This document shows, piece by piece, positions 45,644-55,171 of a stretch of DNA of 64,000 nt. The notes beneath the pieces were generated by a model. It saw only the letters and a program-made list of their open reading frames with translations, did not search any database and was not told the origin of the DNA. The position numbers were made by a program, and so were the translations under genes. This DNA comes from Eubacteriaceae bacterium ES3 (lineage in GTDB: Bacteria > Bacillota > Clostridia > Eubacteriales > Eubacteriaceae): positions 3,328,450-3,392,449 of the forward strand of contig CP130741.1 of the NCBI GenBank assembly GCA_030586155.1, written 5' to 3'. Position 1 is the stretch's first letter; each line of letters opens with the position of its first letter.

Positions 45644-46996
45644 TTATAAAAACAATTCTCCGCCATAGTCTTCTTCTTCGAAACCTACAGCTAGATCGTT
45701 AAACTTAGTATATTCTGGTATCCATGCCAATTTGATGGCACCAGTCGGGCCGTTTCTCTGCTTGGCAATATTCACCTCAGCGATATTTTTAAGCTCGGGG
45801 TTATCATCGTAGTAGGATTCTCGATATAAAAGCATTATCACATCTGCATCCTGCTCGATAGATCCCGATTCTCTTAGGTCCGACATCACCGGATGATGGT
45901 CGGTTCTGGCATCTGGTGCACGACTCAACTGCGATAGGGCAATGACCGGTGCCTCCATCTCTCTGGCTAAAGCCTTTAAACCTCTGGACATTTCAGAAAT
46001 TTCATTCTGACGATTCTCCGATTTTCCGCCTCCACTCATCAGCTGCAGGTAATCGATCATGATAAGATCCAGGGCCTTTTCTGTTTTTAAACGCCGACAT
46101 TTGGATCTGAGATCAGAAATCGTAATTCCCGGTGTATCATCAATAAAAACACTGGCACCAAAAAGGGTATTATAGCCGACAGCCATCCGTTCCCAGTCCT
46201 CTTTCGAAAGGTTCCCCGTTCGAACATTATTGCTGTCTACCAGCGACGCTGCACAAAGCATTCGTTGGACCAGCTGTTCTTTTGACATTTCCAGACTGAA
46301 AATTGCCACCGACTTTTTATCTTTAACGGCCGCATTTTGAGCAATATTTAAAGCAAAGGCTGTTTTACCCATGGATGGCCGGGCTGCTACAATGATTAGA
46401 TCCGAAGGCTGAAGACCTGCTGTCATCAGATTCAGTTCGGTAAAACCAGTATCTACTCCAGTCAATTTTCCCTTATTTTTTTCAATGGCTTCAATTTGCG
46501 AAAGGGTCACGCCCAGGGTTTCCTGAATGCTCTGAAAATCTCCTGTTCGTCGCCCCTGGGACACTCTAAAAATCTCCTGTTCGGCCCGATCAATCAGGTC
46601 ACCAATATTCCCATACTGACCATAGCTCTCTTCAAGAATGTTTGAAGCCGTAAAAATAAGCCTTCTCACTACGGCTTTTTCATGGACAATCTCACAATAT
46701 TCAAGATAATTTGTATGAATTGGGACCATATCAACCAGTTCACTCAAGTAAGCCGGGCCGCCAATTTCCTCCAGAACGCCTTTATTTCTTAAGGCGTTCA
46801 GTAAGGTGACCGTATCAATAGGCTTGCGCTCATTACTGAGTGCAAGCATGGCTTCATAAATTTCACGATGGGCACTGCGATAAAAATCATTGGGCGAAAG
46901 AATTTCCTCGGCTTTGGCAATATTTGATTCTTCCATTAAAATGGCACCCAATACCGATTGTTCCGCCTCAAGATTATGGGGAGGGACCTTCATCAC
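45644..46996 (-). CDS. dnaB: Replicative DNA helicase DnaB
   Basis: 450-residue hexameric helicase. The N-terminal DnaB domain begins PPHNLEAEQSVLGAIL. The RecA-like core has Walker A ARPSMGKTAF, Walker B LIMIDYLQLM and the ADVIMLLYRE strand. Unwinds DNA at replication forks. It lies 6 nt after rplI; GGGGAGG upstream overlaps the rplI stop region. Confidence 0.96.
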   Translation of the reverse strand: MMKVPPHNLEAEQSVLGAILMEESNIAKAEEILSPNDFYRSAHREIYEAMLALSNERKPIDTVTLLNALRNKGVLEEIGGPAYLSELVDMVPIHTNYLEYCEIVHEKAVVRRLIFTASNILEESYGQYGNIGDLIDRAEQEIFRVSQGRRTGDFQSIQETLGVTLSQIEAIEKNKGKLTGVDTGFTELNLMTAGLQPSDLIIVAARPSMGKTAFALNIAQNAAVKDKKSVAIFSLEMSKEQLVQRMLCAASLVDSNNVRTGNLSKEDWERMAVGYNTLFGASVFIDDTPGITISDLRSKCRRLKTEKALDLIMIDYLQLMSGGGKSENRQNEISEMSRGLKALAREMEAPVIALSQLSRAPDARTDHHPVMSDLRESGSIEQDADVIMLLYRESYYDDNPELKNIAEVNIAKQRNGPTGAIKLAWIPEYTKFNDLAVGFEEEDYGGELFL

Positions 46997-47002
46997 GTTT
47001 TT

Positions 47003-47452
47003 TTATGCCTCCCCTTTGACTAATACAGTCAGATTACCAGTAATTCCCTGATAGGTTTTTACCTTAACTTCAATCCGACCGACATTTCTAATCGGTGAAT
47101 CCAATTCGACTTTTCGTTTATCAATCTTGATTCCAGTCTCTTTTTCCAGTTTTTCGGCAATATCCTTATTGGTTACCGAGCCGAACAGTTTCCCATCTTC
47201 ACCAGCCCGCTCAGTAATTGTAATTTCAGTTTTTCCCAGTGTATCGGCCAACTTTTGCGCTTCCTGCCGTTCTTCTTCCATTTTTTGAGCTTCATCAGCC
47301 TTAGCCTGGTTGGCAGCTTTAATGTTTTCATCACTGCCCATTACTGCTTTTTTATTTTTAATCAGAAAATTGCGGCCATAGCCGTCTTTAACTTCGACGA
47401 TATCACCCTTATTTCCAACATTTTTAACATTTTCAAGTAATACTACTTTCAT
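47003..47452 (-). CDS. rplI: Ribosomal protein L9
   Basis: 149 residues: N-domain MKVVLLENVKNVGNKGDIVEV and the C-domain motif LFGSVTNKDIAEKL. The start overlaps the gdpP stop by 4 nt. The order gdpP-rplI-dnaB matches Bacillus. Confidence 0.97.
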   Translation of the reverse strand: MKVVLLENVKNVGNKGDIVEVKDGYGRNFLIKNKKAVMGSDENIKAANQAKADEAQKMEEERQEAQKLADTLGKTEITITERAGEDGKLFGSVTNKDIAEKLEKETGIKIDKRKVELDSPIRNVGRIEVKVKTYQGITGNLTVLVKGEA

Positions 47453-49425
47453 CTCTCATTCTCCTTCTGATAATTTTTAATTGCTTCAATCAGCAGTTCT
47501 CTACCAATCTCGGGATCTGTTACATTCGGTAATTGGGCACCTGCCATCGCCAGATGACCGCCACCACCCAATTTTTCCAGAATGACCTGGACATTGATAT
47601 CCCCCATGGAACGGCCGCTAATGTTCAGACCATCTTCATTTTTCAGGATAATAAACGAGGCAATAATTCCCTTGATATTTAAAAGTTCATCCGCCGCCTG
47701 AGCAGCAATCAATCTCCCCGAATCGGAATTATTTTCAAAAATTGAAACTGCAATATTGTCAAAATAAATTTTCGCATTTTTAACCGCTTCTGATTTTTGA
47801 GCATAGGTACTTAAATCATCCTGTAAAAGGGTTTTCGCGATAATCGTATCCGCACCTTTTCGTTTAAGATATGAAGCCGCTTCAAAAGTTCTGACCCCCG
47901 TCTTTAAAGTGAACATTTTTGTATCCATGCAGATTCCGGCAAGCAAAGCGTTAGCCTCAACGGGATCCACCGTTTTTTCCTTTTCATCAATATACTGAAT
48001 CAGCTCCGTCACCAGTTCACAGGTTGATGAAGCGTAGCTTTCTGTGTAGGTCATAATTGCATTGGGAATCGGTTTTCCCGACAAACGGTGATGGTCGATC
48101 ACAACTACCTTGGAGACCAGGTCAGGTAGTTCCGGAACTTCCAGAAAATGGCCATTTTGGGTATCTACAATGATAACCAGAGTCTTTTCCTTTCTGAATT
48201 CTTCCACTTCCTTGGGCGTAATAAAATCATCCTCGTATTCGCCCTTATCCATCAGATATTCAAACATCGATTTAATTGATTCGTTGATTTCCCTAATAAT
48301 AATTTTGGCATCTTTAGAAAGGGCCCGACAAACCCCAAGCAAACCAATATTTGATCCCAGACAATCCATATCCGGATTCTGATGGCCCATTAAAAGGACA
48401 TTGTCTGATTCCTTAATCAGCTCAGCCAGGCCATGGGCTTTAACCCGCGCCTTAACCTTTGTTCTTTTTTCAGTTGCCTCGGTTTTTCCTCCATAGAAAA
48501 GCATCCGATCATCGTGGCGTACCACTGCCTGATCACCACCGCGAGCCAGGGCTATTTCCAGGGCTGCATGAGAAATTTCCTGTGATTCCTTGATTCCCAG
48601 AATTTTTTCAGAAATACCGATCCCGATGCTTAGGGTAACCGGTGTTTTTTCATCATTTTCGATTTCCCGAACATCATCAAGAATTCTGAAGCGTTCATCC
48701 TGGATGGAACAAATTCTACTGCGTTCAAAAATCATCAGATAACGGTCATTCTCATATTCGATGATCACGCTGTCAATAGCTTTAGCCCAGCGGTTGATCT
48801 TAATATCCACCTGACTTAAAATCGAAGAACGTTCGTGACTGGGCAGTTTTTCGTTGATCTCATCATAATTATCAATGACCACATAACAAAAAATAGGAGA
48901 TTTCTTCCGGTATTGCTGCCTCTGCCGAGTCTGTTCAGTCACATCAAAAAAATGTACCAGTTCAAACTCATGAACCTTATCGGAAAAAGAATTAGTGACT
49001 ACCCCATATTCCCGATCTTCATAGTTAAAAGTATATTCTTCTGCCAAAACGGCCGCTTCTAAATCAAAATCCAGTTCATCCTTGATATTCTTATTAAACA
49101 AAGCCCGCTTTTCATTTTTAAATACAATGCCAAAAGCCTGATTATACCAGTAAATAACCCCTTTTGTGTCAACAATTGCCATCGCAATCGGCATCTCATA
49201 CATCCGCTCCTGGTTAATTTTATCCAAATCTGAATAGATATCTTCAATCACCTGATTAAAGCGGATTTCATCCATCGATATATTCTTCTTATAATAAAAA
49301 AGCAGAATAATAAAAACCAGTCCGCCAAGGATCCCCAAAAAGTGATTGCATACCATAATCCCCAGGGATAAAACCAGTACGGACAGCAAAGAAAAAATCA
49401 TCAGCGCATTAATTCGGTCTTTCAT
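47449..49425 (-). CDS. gdpP: Cyclic-di-AMP phosphodiesterase GdpP
   Basis: 658 residues: two membrane segments, a PAS-like region, a degenerate GGDEF domain, then DHH-DHHA1 phosphodiesterase with DPDMDCLG-type metal ligands and VVVIDHHRLSG. Hydrolyses c-di-AMP, a regulator of K+ and turgor, and may link to the KhtT regulator at 8759. ATG 49425 overlaps the upstream stop (ATGA); the longer frame to 49518 is rejected. Confidence 0.94.
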   Translation of the reverse strand: MKDRINALMIFSLLSVLVLSLGIMVCNHFLGILGGLVFIILLFYYKKNISMDEIRFNQVIEDIYSDLDKINQERMYEMPIAMAIVDTKGVIYWYNQAFGIVFKNEKRALFNKNIKDELDFDLEAAVLAEEYTFNYEDREYGVVTNSFSDKVHEFELVHFFDVTEQTRQRQQYRKKSPIFCYVVIDNYDEINEKLPSHERSSILSQVDIKINRWAKAIDSVIIEYENDRYLMIFERSRICSIQDERFRILDDVREIENDEKTPVTLSIGIGISEKILGIKESQEISHAALEIALARGGDQAVVRHDDRMLFYGGKTEATEKRTKVKARVKAHGLAELIKESDNVLLMGHQNPDMDCLGSNIGLLGVCRALSKDAKIIIREINESIKSMFEYLMDKGEYEDDFITPKEVEEFRKEKTLVIIVDTQNGHFLEVPELPDLVSKVVVIDHHRLSGKPIPNAIMTYTESYASSTCELVTELIQYIDEKEKTVDPVEANALLAGICMDTKMFTLKTGVRTFEAASYLKRKGADTIIAKTLLQDDLSTYAQKSEAVKNAKIYFDNIAVSIFENNSDSGRLIAAQAADELLNIKGIIASFIILKNEDGLNISGRSMGDINVQVILEKLGGGGHLAMAGAQLPNVTDPEIGRELLIEAIKNYQKENER

Positions 49426-50375
49426 TTTATCTGGGTCTCCCTTCGAAAGATTCGGCGAATATCCAGGTAAGTATCCGCAATTCCCAGAAATGTAATCAAT
49501 GGTTGGAAAATAAAGCATAAGAGACCTACAAGCACTTTAATAGCTTTATTGCTAACTCCCTTAAAGTTAATATAATTAAATACACAGGCCAGACCCATTA
49601 CAAAAAAGACCGTGTTAACCAAATTTCTGACCGTGACAATGTAAATCTCGGGGATTAAATCAGGCAGAATTAAATTAGCTACAAAAACACCCACTAATGA
49701 AAACATCAGGAACACTTTTAGATGATTTGGCAAAATCAGACTACTGAGTTTTTTATAGCCTTTAACAGAATAGCCCAGCCGTTTTAAAATCAGATCTGAA
49801 CAAACTACATTAGCCATTGAAAAAATAACCGGCATGAGTAGGAAGGCCGATGGTATGGTCATCAGTATCATTCGAAGGTTTTCTTCAATGACCGATTCCA
49901 TCGTCTGTAACTGACTTCCATCCAGAATTCCCATCGATTGATAAATCGAAAGGGCCTCTCGAGATGCAGTTTCAAACATTTCTATTGTTGAGTTTATAAA
50001 ATTTACTCCCGTCAGGAGCTGATAGAACAGAATCACAGCAACGATAAATAAAGCAAATCCAACTGTTCCTATCATTGTTTTCTTAAAGGAAGAAAGATTT
50101 TTTTCATATGACCATCCCAGACCGCAACCAACCAGAAGCATCAGCATTCCAAGCTGAAAAGCAGTCCCCGGCCCTAACAGCAGACCGATGAGAATAGTGG
50201 AGGCCACACTTGAAAGAATACTGACTTTCAGACCTTGTCGTTTTCCCAGAACAATCATTGGAACGGGAATAAAGAAGGTCAGGATCACAAAGAATGGCAC
50301 ATAAAAACCTAGAAGTGATAAAATCACTGCGATTGCACAAAAAATAGCCCCTTCGGTAATTCCTCTTGTCTTCAT
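49422..50375 (-). CDS. DUF2232 membrane protein (YybS-like)
   Basis: About 317 residues with eight or so hydrophobic segments. The DUF2232/YybS family lies beside gdpP in many Firmicutes and has no proven role. GGAGG precedes ATG 50375, which replaces a start 11 codons earlier. It is coupled to gdpP by a 4-nt overlap. Confidence 0.85.
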   Translation of the reverse strand: MKTRGITEGAIFCAIAVILSLLGFYVPFFVILTFFIPVPMIVLGKRQGLKVSILSSVASTILIGLLLGPGTAFQLGMLMLLVGCGLGWSYEKNLSSFKKTMIGTVGFALFIVAVILFYQLLTGVNFINSTIEMFETASREALSIYQSMGILDGSQLQTMESVIEENLRMILMTIPSAFLLMPVIFSMANVVCSDLILKRLGYSVKGYKKLSSLILPNHLKVFLMFSLVGVFVANLILPDLIPEIYIVTVRNLVNTVFFVMGLACVFNYINFKGVSNKAIKVLVGLLCFIFQPLITFLGIADTYLDIRRIFRRETQIK

Positions 50376-50499
50376 TTTTCCTCCATTTCTCAAAATTACG
50401 ATCGTCATTTCAACTTAAAATTATATCATAACCATTTGAATTTCACATTACTTTTTCAGTTCATCCACAAAATTTTCATCTTTGCATAATTTAAAATAA

Positions 50500-50539
50500 T
50501 ATAAAAATACCACAACGAAATTAAATTCGCTGCGGTATT
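50500..50539 (-). terminator. Rho-independent terminator of rpsF-ssb-rpsR
   Basis: AATACCACAACGAA (50506-50519) pairs with TTCGCTGCGGTATT (50526-50539), with two non-Watson-Crick positions, and the minus strand continues T-rich. Confidence 0.75.
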
Positions 50540-50575
50540 TATGTTTTTAATCTCTTTTAAAGAAATTATAGCCAT

Positions 50576-50803
50576 TTAGTTGTTTGTTGTATATGGCAAT
50601 AAGGCAACATTACGCGCTCTTTTGATTGCTTCAGTTACTTTTCTCTGATGTTTTGCACATGTACCGGTTGCACGTCGCGGTAAAATTTTACCTTTTTCAG
50701 AAATGAATTTCTTTAAAGTTGCTACATCTTTATAATCGACTTCTTCTGCATTTCGTTCGCAAAATTCGCATACTTTTCTTCTTTTCTTGAATGGTTTTGG
50801 CAT
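50576..50803 (-). CDS. rpsR: Ribosomal protein S18
   Basis: 75 residues with CEFCERN and [20 protein letters not shown]. It ends the conserved rpsF-ssb-rpsR operon, 17 nt after ssb. Two near CxxC pairs suggest the zinc-binding paralogue type. Confidence 0.97.
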   Translation of the reverse strand: MPKPFKKRRKVCEFCERNAEEVDYKDVATLKKFISEKGKILPRRATGTCAKHQRKVTEAIKRARNVALLPYTTNN

Positions 50804-50820
50804 TTATTTTTCCTCCTATC

Positions 50821-51258
50821 TTAAAAAGGTACTTCGTCATCATCAGCCATCAGATGAAAATCTTCATCCAGGCCCATGACCGACATATTGTTGTTATTAG
50901 ATTGTTGTTGTGGTGCTGGCTGCGAGTAACCATTATCTCGTCGTCCAGATGAAAGGAATGTCAATTCATCTCCAATGACTTCGGTCACATAACGCTTTTG
51001 CCCATCCTGTGCATCGTAACTTCTTACCTGTAGTCTTCCTGCCACACCGATCTGACTGCCTTTTGACAAATACTGGCCTGCCAGTTCTGCCTGTTTTCCC
51101 CAGAAGACAATTGGTATAAAATCTGCTTCCTTCTGGCCGTCTTTGCTTTTAAATCGTCGATCCACTGCCAGCGTAAATGTCGCTACTGCTCGTCCTGTTG
51201 ACGTATTCTTAACCTCTGGATCTCGTGTCAGTCTTCCTACTAAAATTACTTTATTCAC
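50821..51258 (-). CDS. ssb: Single-stranded DNA-binding protein
   Basis: 145 residues: OB fold (MNKVILVGRLTRDPEVK), a Gln/Asn-rich linker and an acidic C-terminal tip ending DDDEVPF that recruits partner enzymes. Sits between rpsF and rpsR as in most Firmicutes. Confidence 0.97.
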   Translation of the reverse strand: MNKVILVGRLTRDPEVKNTSTGRAVATFTLAVDRRFKSKDGQKEADFIPIVFWGKQAELAGQYLSKGSQIGVAGRLQVRSYDAQDGQKRYVTEVIGDELTFLSSGRRDNGYSQPAPQQQSNNNNMSVMGLDEDFHLMADDDEVPF

Positions 51259-51269
51259 AGAAACACCCC

Positions 51270-51563
51270 CTATTTTTCTTTTTTAATAACAATACTTCGA
51301 ATAAACGGTTCAGTGATCTTGTATAAGTGATCAAGAGCATCTAAAACTGAGTTATCAGCTTTAAAATCTACCAGTACATAGTAACCTTCTTGATACTTCT
51401 TGTCGATTTCGTAGGCTAACTTTCGTTTTCCCCACTCATCAACATTTTCAACAGTACCTGCTGTTTCAATTGTTGCTTTCACTTTACCGATTAATTCATC
51501 AATCGCTTCCTTCTCAAGTTCAGGCTTTAAAACAAATAGAGTTTCGTACGCTTTCATTTCCAT
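51270..51563 (-). CDS. rpsF: Ribosomal protein S6
   Basis: 97 residues (YETLFVLKPELEKEAIDELI, RKLAYEIDKKYQEGYY). AGGAGG lies 4 nt before ATG 51563; a second ATG two codons later is possible. First gene of its operon. Confidence 0.97.
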   Translation of the reverse strand: MEMKAYETLFVLKPELEKEAIDELIGKVKATIETAGTVENVDEWGKRKLAYEIDKKYQEGYYVLVDFKADNSVLDALDHLYKITEPFIRSIVIKKEK

Positions 51564-51584
51564 TTCACCTCCTTATGGACTATG

Positions 51585-51648
51585 GCTCGTCTTCCTGACG
51601 AGCAAGGATACCAGTTTTTAATTATATCACATTACTCATATAATGCAA
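51585..51648 (-). promoter_or_regulatory. rpsF promoter and leader hairpin
   Basis: On the minus strand TTGCAT (51643-51648), 16 nt, TATAAT (51621-51626) form a good sigma-A promoter. The leader then folds GCTCGTC/GACGAGC (51585-51603) around a 5-nt loop, 21 nt before the start. An upstream TTGACA (51680-51685) could serve a second start. The hairpin may be an S6:S18 autoregulatory site, unproven here. Confidence 0.55.
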
Positions 51649-51735
51649 GCTTTTTATAATCACTCACTATAACTCCTACTGTCAAGTTAAGTGTCTTTTG
51701 CAGCGGTGGCTTCTTATTCAATATTTTTCCAGCTG

Positions 51736-52362
51736 TTATGAAAAGGCATTAAATAAAATCGGCGTCATATAAGTCTCAATAATAGCCGCCAGGAAAAAAA
51801 GCGGCACCATCCACAAAAAATAGATTCTGACTGCATTGCTGACGGTTAGCTTCAGATCTTTCTTACTAATCTGTCGCAGAATCAGACGGACTAACTTATA
51901 GCAGATATCCAGCCCCAGAGCAATCCCCAGTAGAAAAGCCGGTATCTCAAGGATTCCGTGGGGGAGAATTCCGACTAGGAAACTTATTATTCCATACCCA
52001 CTTAAACTATAGACCCCGCCAACAATCCCAATCACCAGGGCATTTGACGTCAGTGACCAGATTGGAATAAACAAAAAAGGAACAAAACCGAATAAAATTG
52101 AGACTGCACCTGCCTGAATATTATTAAGAAAGATCCCTGAAAATAGACTCATCCCCTGGGAATCAAGCGAAATTTGGCTTTCAAACATAGCAAGCAGATC
52201 TGAGTAGAGGGTCATCGTCATATCCGGGTTATTTCTAAAGTATACTGTTCCTACTGCTGAAAAAACCATAAATAAAATCAGCAAACCATAATATAGAATT
52301 TTTAAGTCGCTGCTAAAATAGCGATGCGCCTGATCCCACTGTCTGCTTATGTATTGTCTCAT
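51736..52362 (-). CDS. Stage II sporulation protein M family (SpoIIM/DUF95)
   Basis: 208 residues with five or six hydrophobic segments and the family signature LPHGILEIPAFLLG. In sporulating Firmicutes SpoIIM works in septal peptidoglycan hydrolysis during engulfment, but related proteins occur in non-sporulating bacteria, so the role here is inferred. Directly follows the DUF951 gene. Confidence 0.85.
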   Translation of the reverse strand: MRQYISRQWDQAHRYFSSDLKILYYGLLILFMVFSAVGTVYFRNNPDMTMTLYSDLLAMFESQISLDSQGMSLFSGIFLNNIQAGAVSILFGFVPFLFIPIWSLTSNALVIGIVGGVYSLSGYGIISFLVGILPHGILEIPAFLLGIALGLDICYKLVRLILRQISKKDLKLTVSNAVRIYFLWMVPLFFLAAIIETYMTPILFNAFS

Positions 52363-52563
52363 CTAAGCTTCCTTCTCCTCACGAATCACTTTTTTTATCT
52401 GTTTATTAAATTTAATCCTGGGAATCATCACCAGATGATCACAGCCAAGACAGCGAATTTTTATATCCGCCCCGGTTCTGACCACCTGCCATTTATAACT
52501 TCCACAAGGATGCTTCTTTTTTAATTCAACAATATCACCAAGCTCATATTTTTTCTCGTCCAA
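52363..52563 (-). CDS. DUF951 protein
   Basis: 66 residues with HPCGSYKWQVVRTGADIKIRC, the full DUF951 signature, including Cys residues for a possible metal site. Start is TTG 52563, supported by AGAGG 8 nt upstream. Same place beside mscS and spoIIM as in many Clostridia. Confidence 0.9.
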   Translation of the reverse strand: MDEKKYELGDIVELKKKHPCGSYKWQVVRTGADIKIRCLGCDHLVMIPRIKFNKQIKKVIREEKEA

Positions 52564-52566
52564 ATT

Positions 52567-53442
52567 TCATACCTCTTTATTTCCATTATAAATCACAGTT
52601 TTATTATAGGGGATTTCGATACCCTTTTCATCAAATACTTCTTTGATTCGCTGTCTTAAAAGATTTTCCGCGACAAACCGCGAAGCTGCATCTTCATCAC
52701 AAGTTATTCGTATCGTCACGGCCGAATCGTCAAGTCCAACTACCCCCATTACAACGGGTACAGACCGATACATATCTTCATGTTCATCGTAGAGCTGTTG
52801 ACAAAGCTCATTTAGCACTTGAATAACGTGAGCAATGTCTTCTTCATAGGCTACTCCGACTTCTACAATGGCTTTCATATTACCCTTGGAAAAATTCTTT
52901 AAGCGGTCAATTTTCCCGTTATGAATAATATATAATCCGCCATCAAATTCCCTGATACTAGTCGTTCGCATACTGATTTCCTCTACTATTCCATGATGGG
53001 TTTCGTCAACAATTACATAATCGCCGACACTAAAATGATTTTCAAGAACAATTACAAAACCGCTCATGATATCTTCCACCAGGCCCTGAGCACCAAAAGC
53101 AATCGCCAGGGTCCCAACCCCGGCAACAGCCAAAATCGATCCGATATTAATAAAGTGTTCCAGGATCACCATCACAATGATAGTCCAGGCACCACCGTTA
53201 ACGGCAATTTTCAAAACATTATTAAGGGTGATAATCCGGCGTTCTTCTCTTTTATCAAGATCTTTTCTGGTTTCATCAAAGACCCGATCAATGATTCTGA
53301 AAAGCACTCCCCGTGTTATTATCAGGGCAACAATCAAAATCAGGGTAAAAATCCATTCCTGAAGAAGTTGAGCCCATTCAATCTGATTGATAAAATTAAA
53401 AGTCTCCTGGGCTGCTTCATCAATGGTATTAACGTCTTCCAT
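52567..53442 (-). CDS. mscS: Small-conductance mechanosensitive channel
   Basis: About 291 residues: three membrane helices, the pore-lining TM3 (AVAGVGTLAIAFGAQGLVED) and the soluble beta domain (FSVGDYVIVDETHHGIVEEI). Releases solutes on hypo-osmotic shock. AAGGAG precedes ATG 53442, so the five extra codons upstream are excluded. Confidence 0.93.
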   Translation of the reverse strand: MEDVNTIDEAAQETFNFINQIEWAQLLQEWIFTLILIVALIITRGVLFRIIDRVFDETRKDLDKREERRIITLNNVLKIAVNGGAWTIIVMVILEHFINIGSILAVAGVGTLAIAFGAQGLVEDIMSGFVIVLENHFSVGDYVIVDETHHGIVEEISMRTTSIREFDGGLYIIHNGKIDRLKNFSKGNMKAIVEVGVAYEEDIAHVIQVLNELCQQLYDEHEDMYRSVPVVMGVVGLDDSAVTIRITCDEDAASRFVAENLLRQRIKEVFDEKGIEIPYNKTVIYNGNKEV

Positions 53443-53539
53443 TATTTCTCCTTTCATTAATCATCCACATTGTTTGATATGTGTCATTTTTTGAAGTCTC
53501 GAAATTTAAATTATTCTTCCAATTTCTACTAAATTCAAA

Positions 53540-54154
53540 TTATAATGTTAAAAATGCCGTAACAATCTTTTGATAAAAAAAGCTGCTTTGATAATTCAAG
53601 AGATTGATACTTTCTGAGCCATACAAGTCGATCATCGAAAAGATCCAAATCATAAGAAATAGAATCACCAGTCCCGAACAAAGCCCGATTATTAGTCCAA
53701 GAATCCTGTCTATCCCACCAATAAGCGGCAGGCTGGTGACACCTTTAAAGAAAAACTGCAAGGCGATAACCGCAATTGAACAGACAACCATGATCAATCC
53801 AAAACTGATAAAGTGGGCCAACCCATAAATGACTGCTGTATTGAGTGCTTCCTGAGTAGTGCTAATCAATCCGCTGTTACTTAAAAACTCTGTAACTTCC
53901 TGTCCCTGTTCTGGCAGCTGCAAAAGAATTTGAGTTAATGATTCCAAATCCAAATTTTTAGAGATTCCCGCCATCATACCAGAATCAATCAGATAGTCTG
54001 CCAGAATCGGTGAAAAAATTATCCCCATTATAAAAGAAGCAATAAATCCCCCAAAGCGAATCAGGGAATTTATTGCACCACGATTATAACCTGCTAATCC
54101 AAAACTCACACAAATAATCAGACTGAGCCAATCCATTGCTGTCAATAAACTCAT
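53540..54154 (-). CDS. CvpA-family membrane protein
   Basis: 204 residues with four hydrophobic segments; N-terminus MDWLSLIICVSFGLAGYNRG fits the CvpA family (colicin V production, envelope homeostasis). It overlaps the preceding gene by 4 nt. Confidence 0.8.
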   Translation of the reverse strand: MSLLTAMDWLSLIICVSFGLAGYNRGAINSLIRFGGFIASFIMGIIFSPILADYLIDSGMMAGISKNLDLESLTQILLQLPEQGQEVTEFLSNSGLISTTQEALNTAVIYGLAHFISFGLIMVVCSIAVIALQFFFKGVTSLPLIGGIDRILGLIIGLCSGLVILFLMIWIFSMIDLYGSESINLLNYQSSFFYQKIVTAFLTL

Positions 54155-55152
54155 TTTTTAGTCCTATAATATTCTTCTATATCTTCATCACTGATAACAC
54201 GAATCTGGCTGGTTTCCATTAAAAATGATTTATCATCATCTTCCTGATTTTTTGATATTATTTCATCACTTATTCGAGCATCACCAGCGACTTGATCAGC
54301 ATCCTCCAGAATCGGAATTTTCGCCGGTTCCGGCATTTCCTGGTGTTCAAAAATAACTGCTGTATCATCCATCACTTTTTCCTGAATTGGAACTTCTCTT
54401 CTGCTTGATGCTTCTGTTCTTCTAGTTTTTCTTGGTGCTTTAGCCCGATCCTGATCTTCAATAATAACTTCGGTCATAATTTCCGGTTTCTCTGGAACAA
54501 AATTTTCATTCATAATTTCATCTGAAATCCCTTCCATTCCAATAACTTCCCGACTCTTAACCTTGCTTTTTTTACGTCTGCCGCTTCGTGGCGTCGACTG
54601 CGGTTCCTGCATCGTATCCATTTCCGCACTACTTTCGAGCCAATATTTCCGACCAAGCAATCTGCCAACAAGAATACCAATTACCTGAAAAAGTAGTGTC
54701 AGCAACAAGGAGATTGCAAAGTGTGTAAAAATAGTGATACTCCCGTTAAGAACCTGATAAATTAGGCCAAAAGGCAAGTACCAGAAAATTGTTGGCGCCG
54801 CCAGGAATGTAAACTGATTCCAAATACTTGACGTATCCTGTCCTGGAATAAAAATCGTTACCACCGTCACAGCTGCCGTTAATAAGAGGATCGGTAACAG
54901 GGCGTAAAATACATATGCAACATACCGTTTCTTTTCTCCAGCATAGATGTTTTTAAAACTGACTGCAAAAAGACCAATCCAAAAAAGCGCGACTATCACC
55001 AGTTCAAGGCCGCTTAAAAAATAATTAAATTCATCTCCGTGAAAAACATCAAATACATTTTTAAACAGTAAGACAATTAATATATAAATGACATTACCAA
55101 ATACAGATGTTTCCAACGGGGATAAACGTCTTTTCCTTTTAATCTGATTCAT
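54151..55152 (-). CDS. Hypothetical membrane protein with acidic tail
   Basis: 333 residues. About five hydrophobic segments fill residues 15-170. The rest is a low-complexity, charged cytoplasmic tail (basic stretch SGRRKKSKVK, then many Glu/Asp). No family recognised; location between parB and cvpA suggests an envelope or division role, an inference only. Confidence 0.7.
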   Translation of the reverse strand: MNQIKRKRRLSPLETSVFGNVIYILIVLLFKNVFDVFHGDEFNYFLSGLELVIVALFWIGLFAVSFKNIYAGEKKRYVAYVFYALLPILLLTAAVTVVTIFIPGQDTSSIWNQFTFLAAPTIFWYLPFGLIYQVLNGSITIFTHFAISLLLTLLFQVIGILVGRLLGRKYWLESSAEMDTMQEPQSTPRSGRRKKSKVKSREVIGMEGISDEIMNENFVPEKPEIMTEVIIEDQDRAKAPRKTRRTEASSRREVPIQEKVMDDTAVIFEHQEMPEPAKIPILEDADQVAGDARISDEIISKNQEDDDKSFLMETSQIRVISDEDIEEYYRTKK

Positions 55153-55171
55153 TTAAATCTCCGTTTCTTTA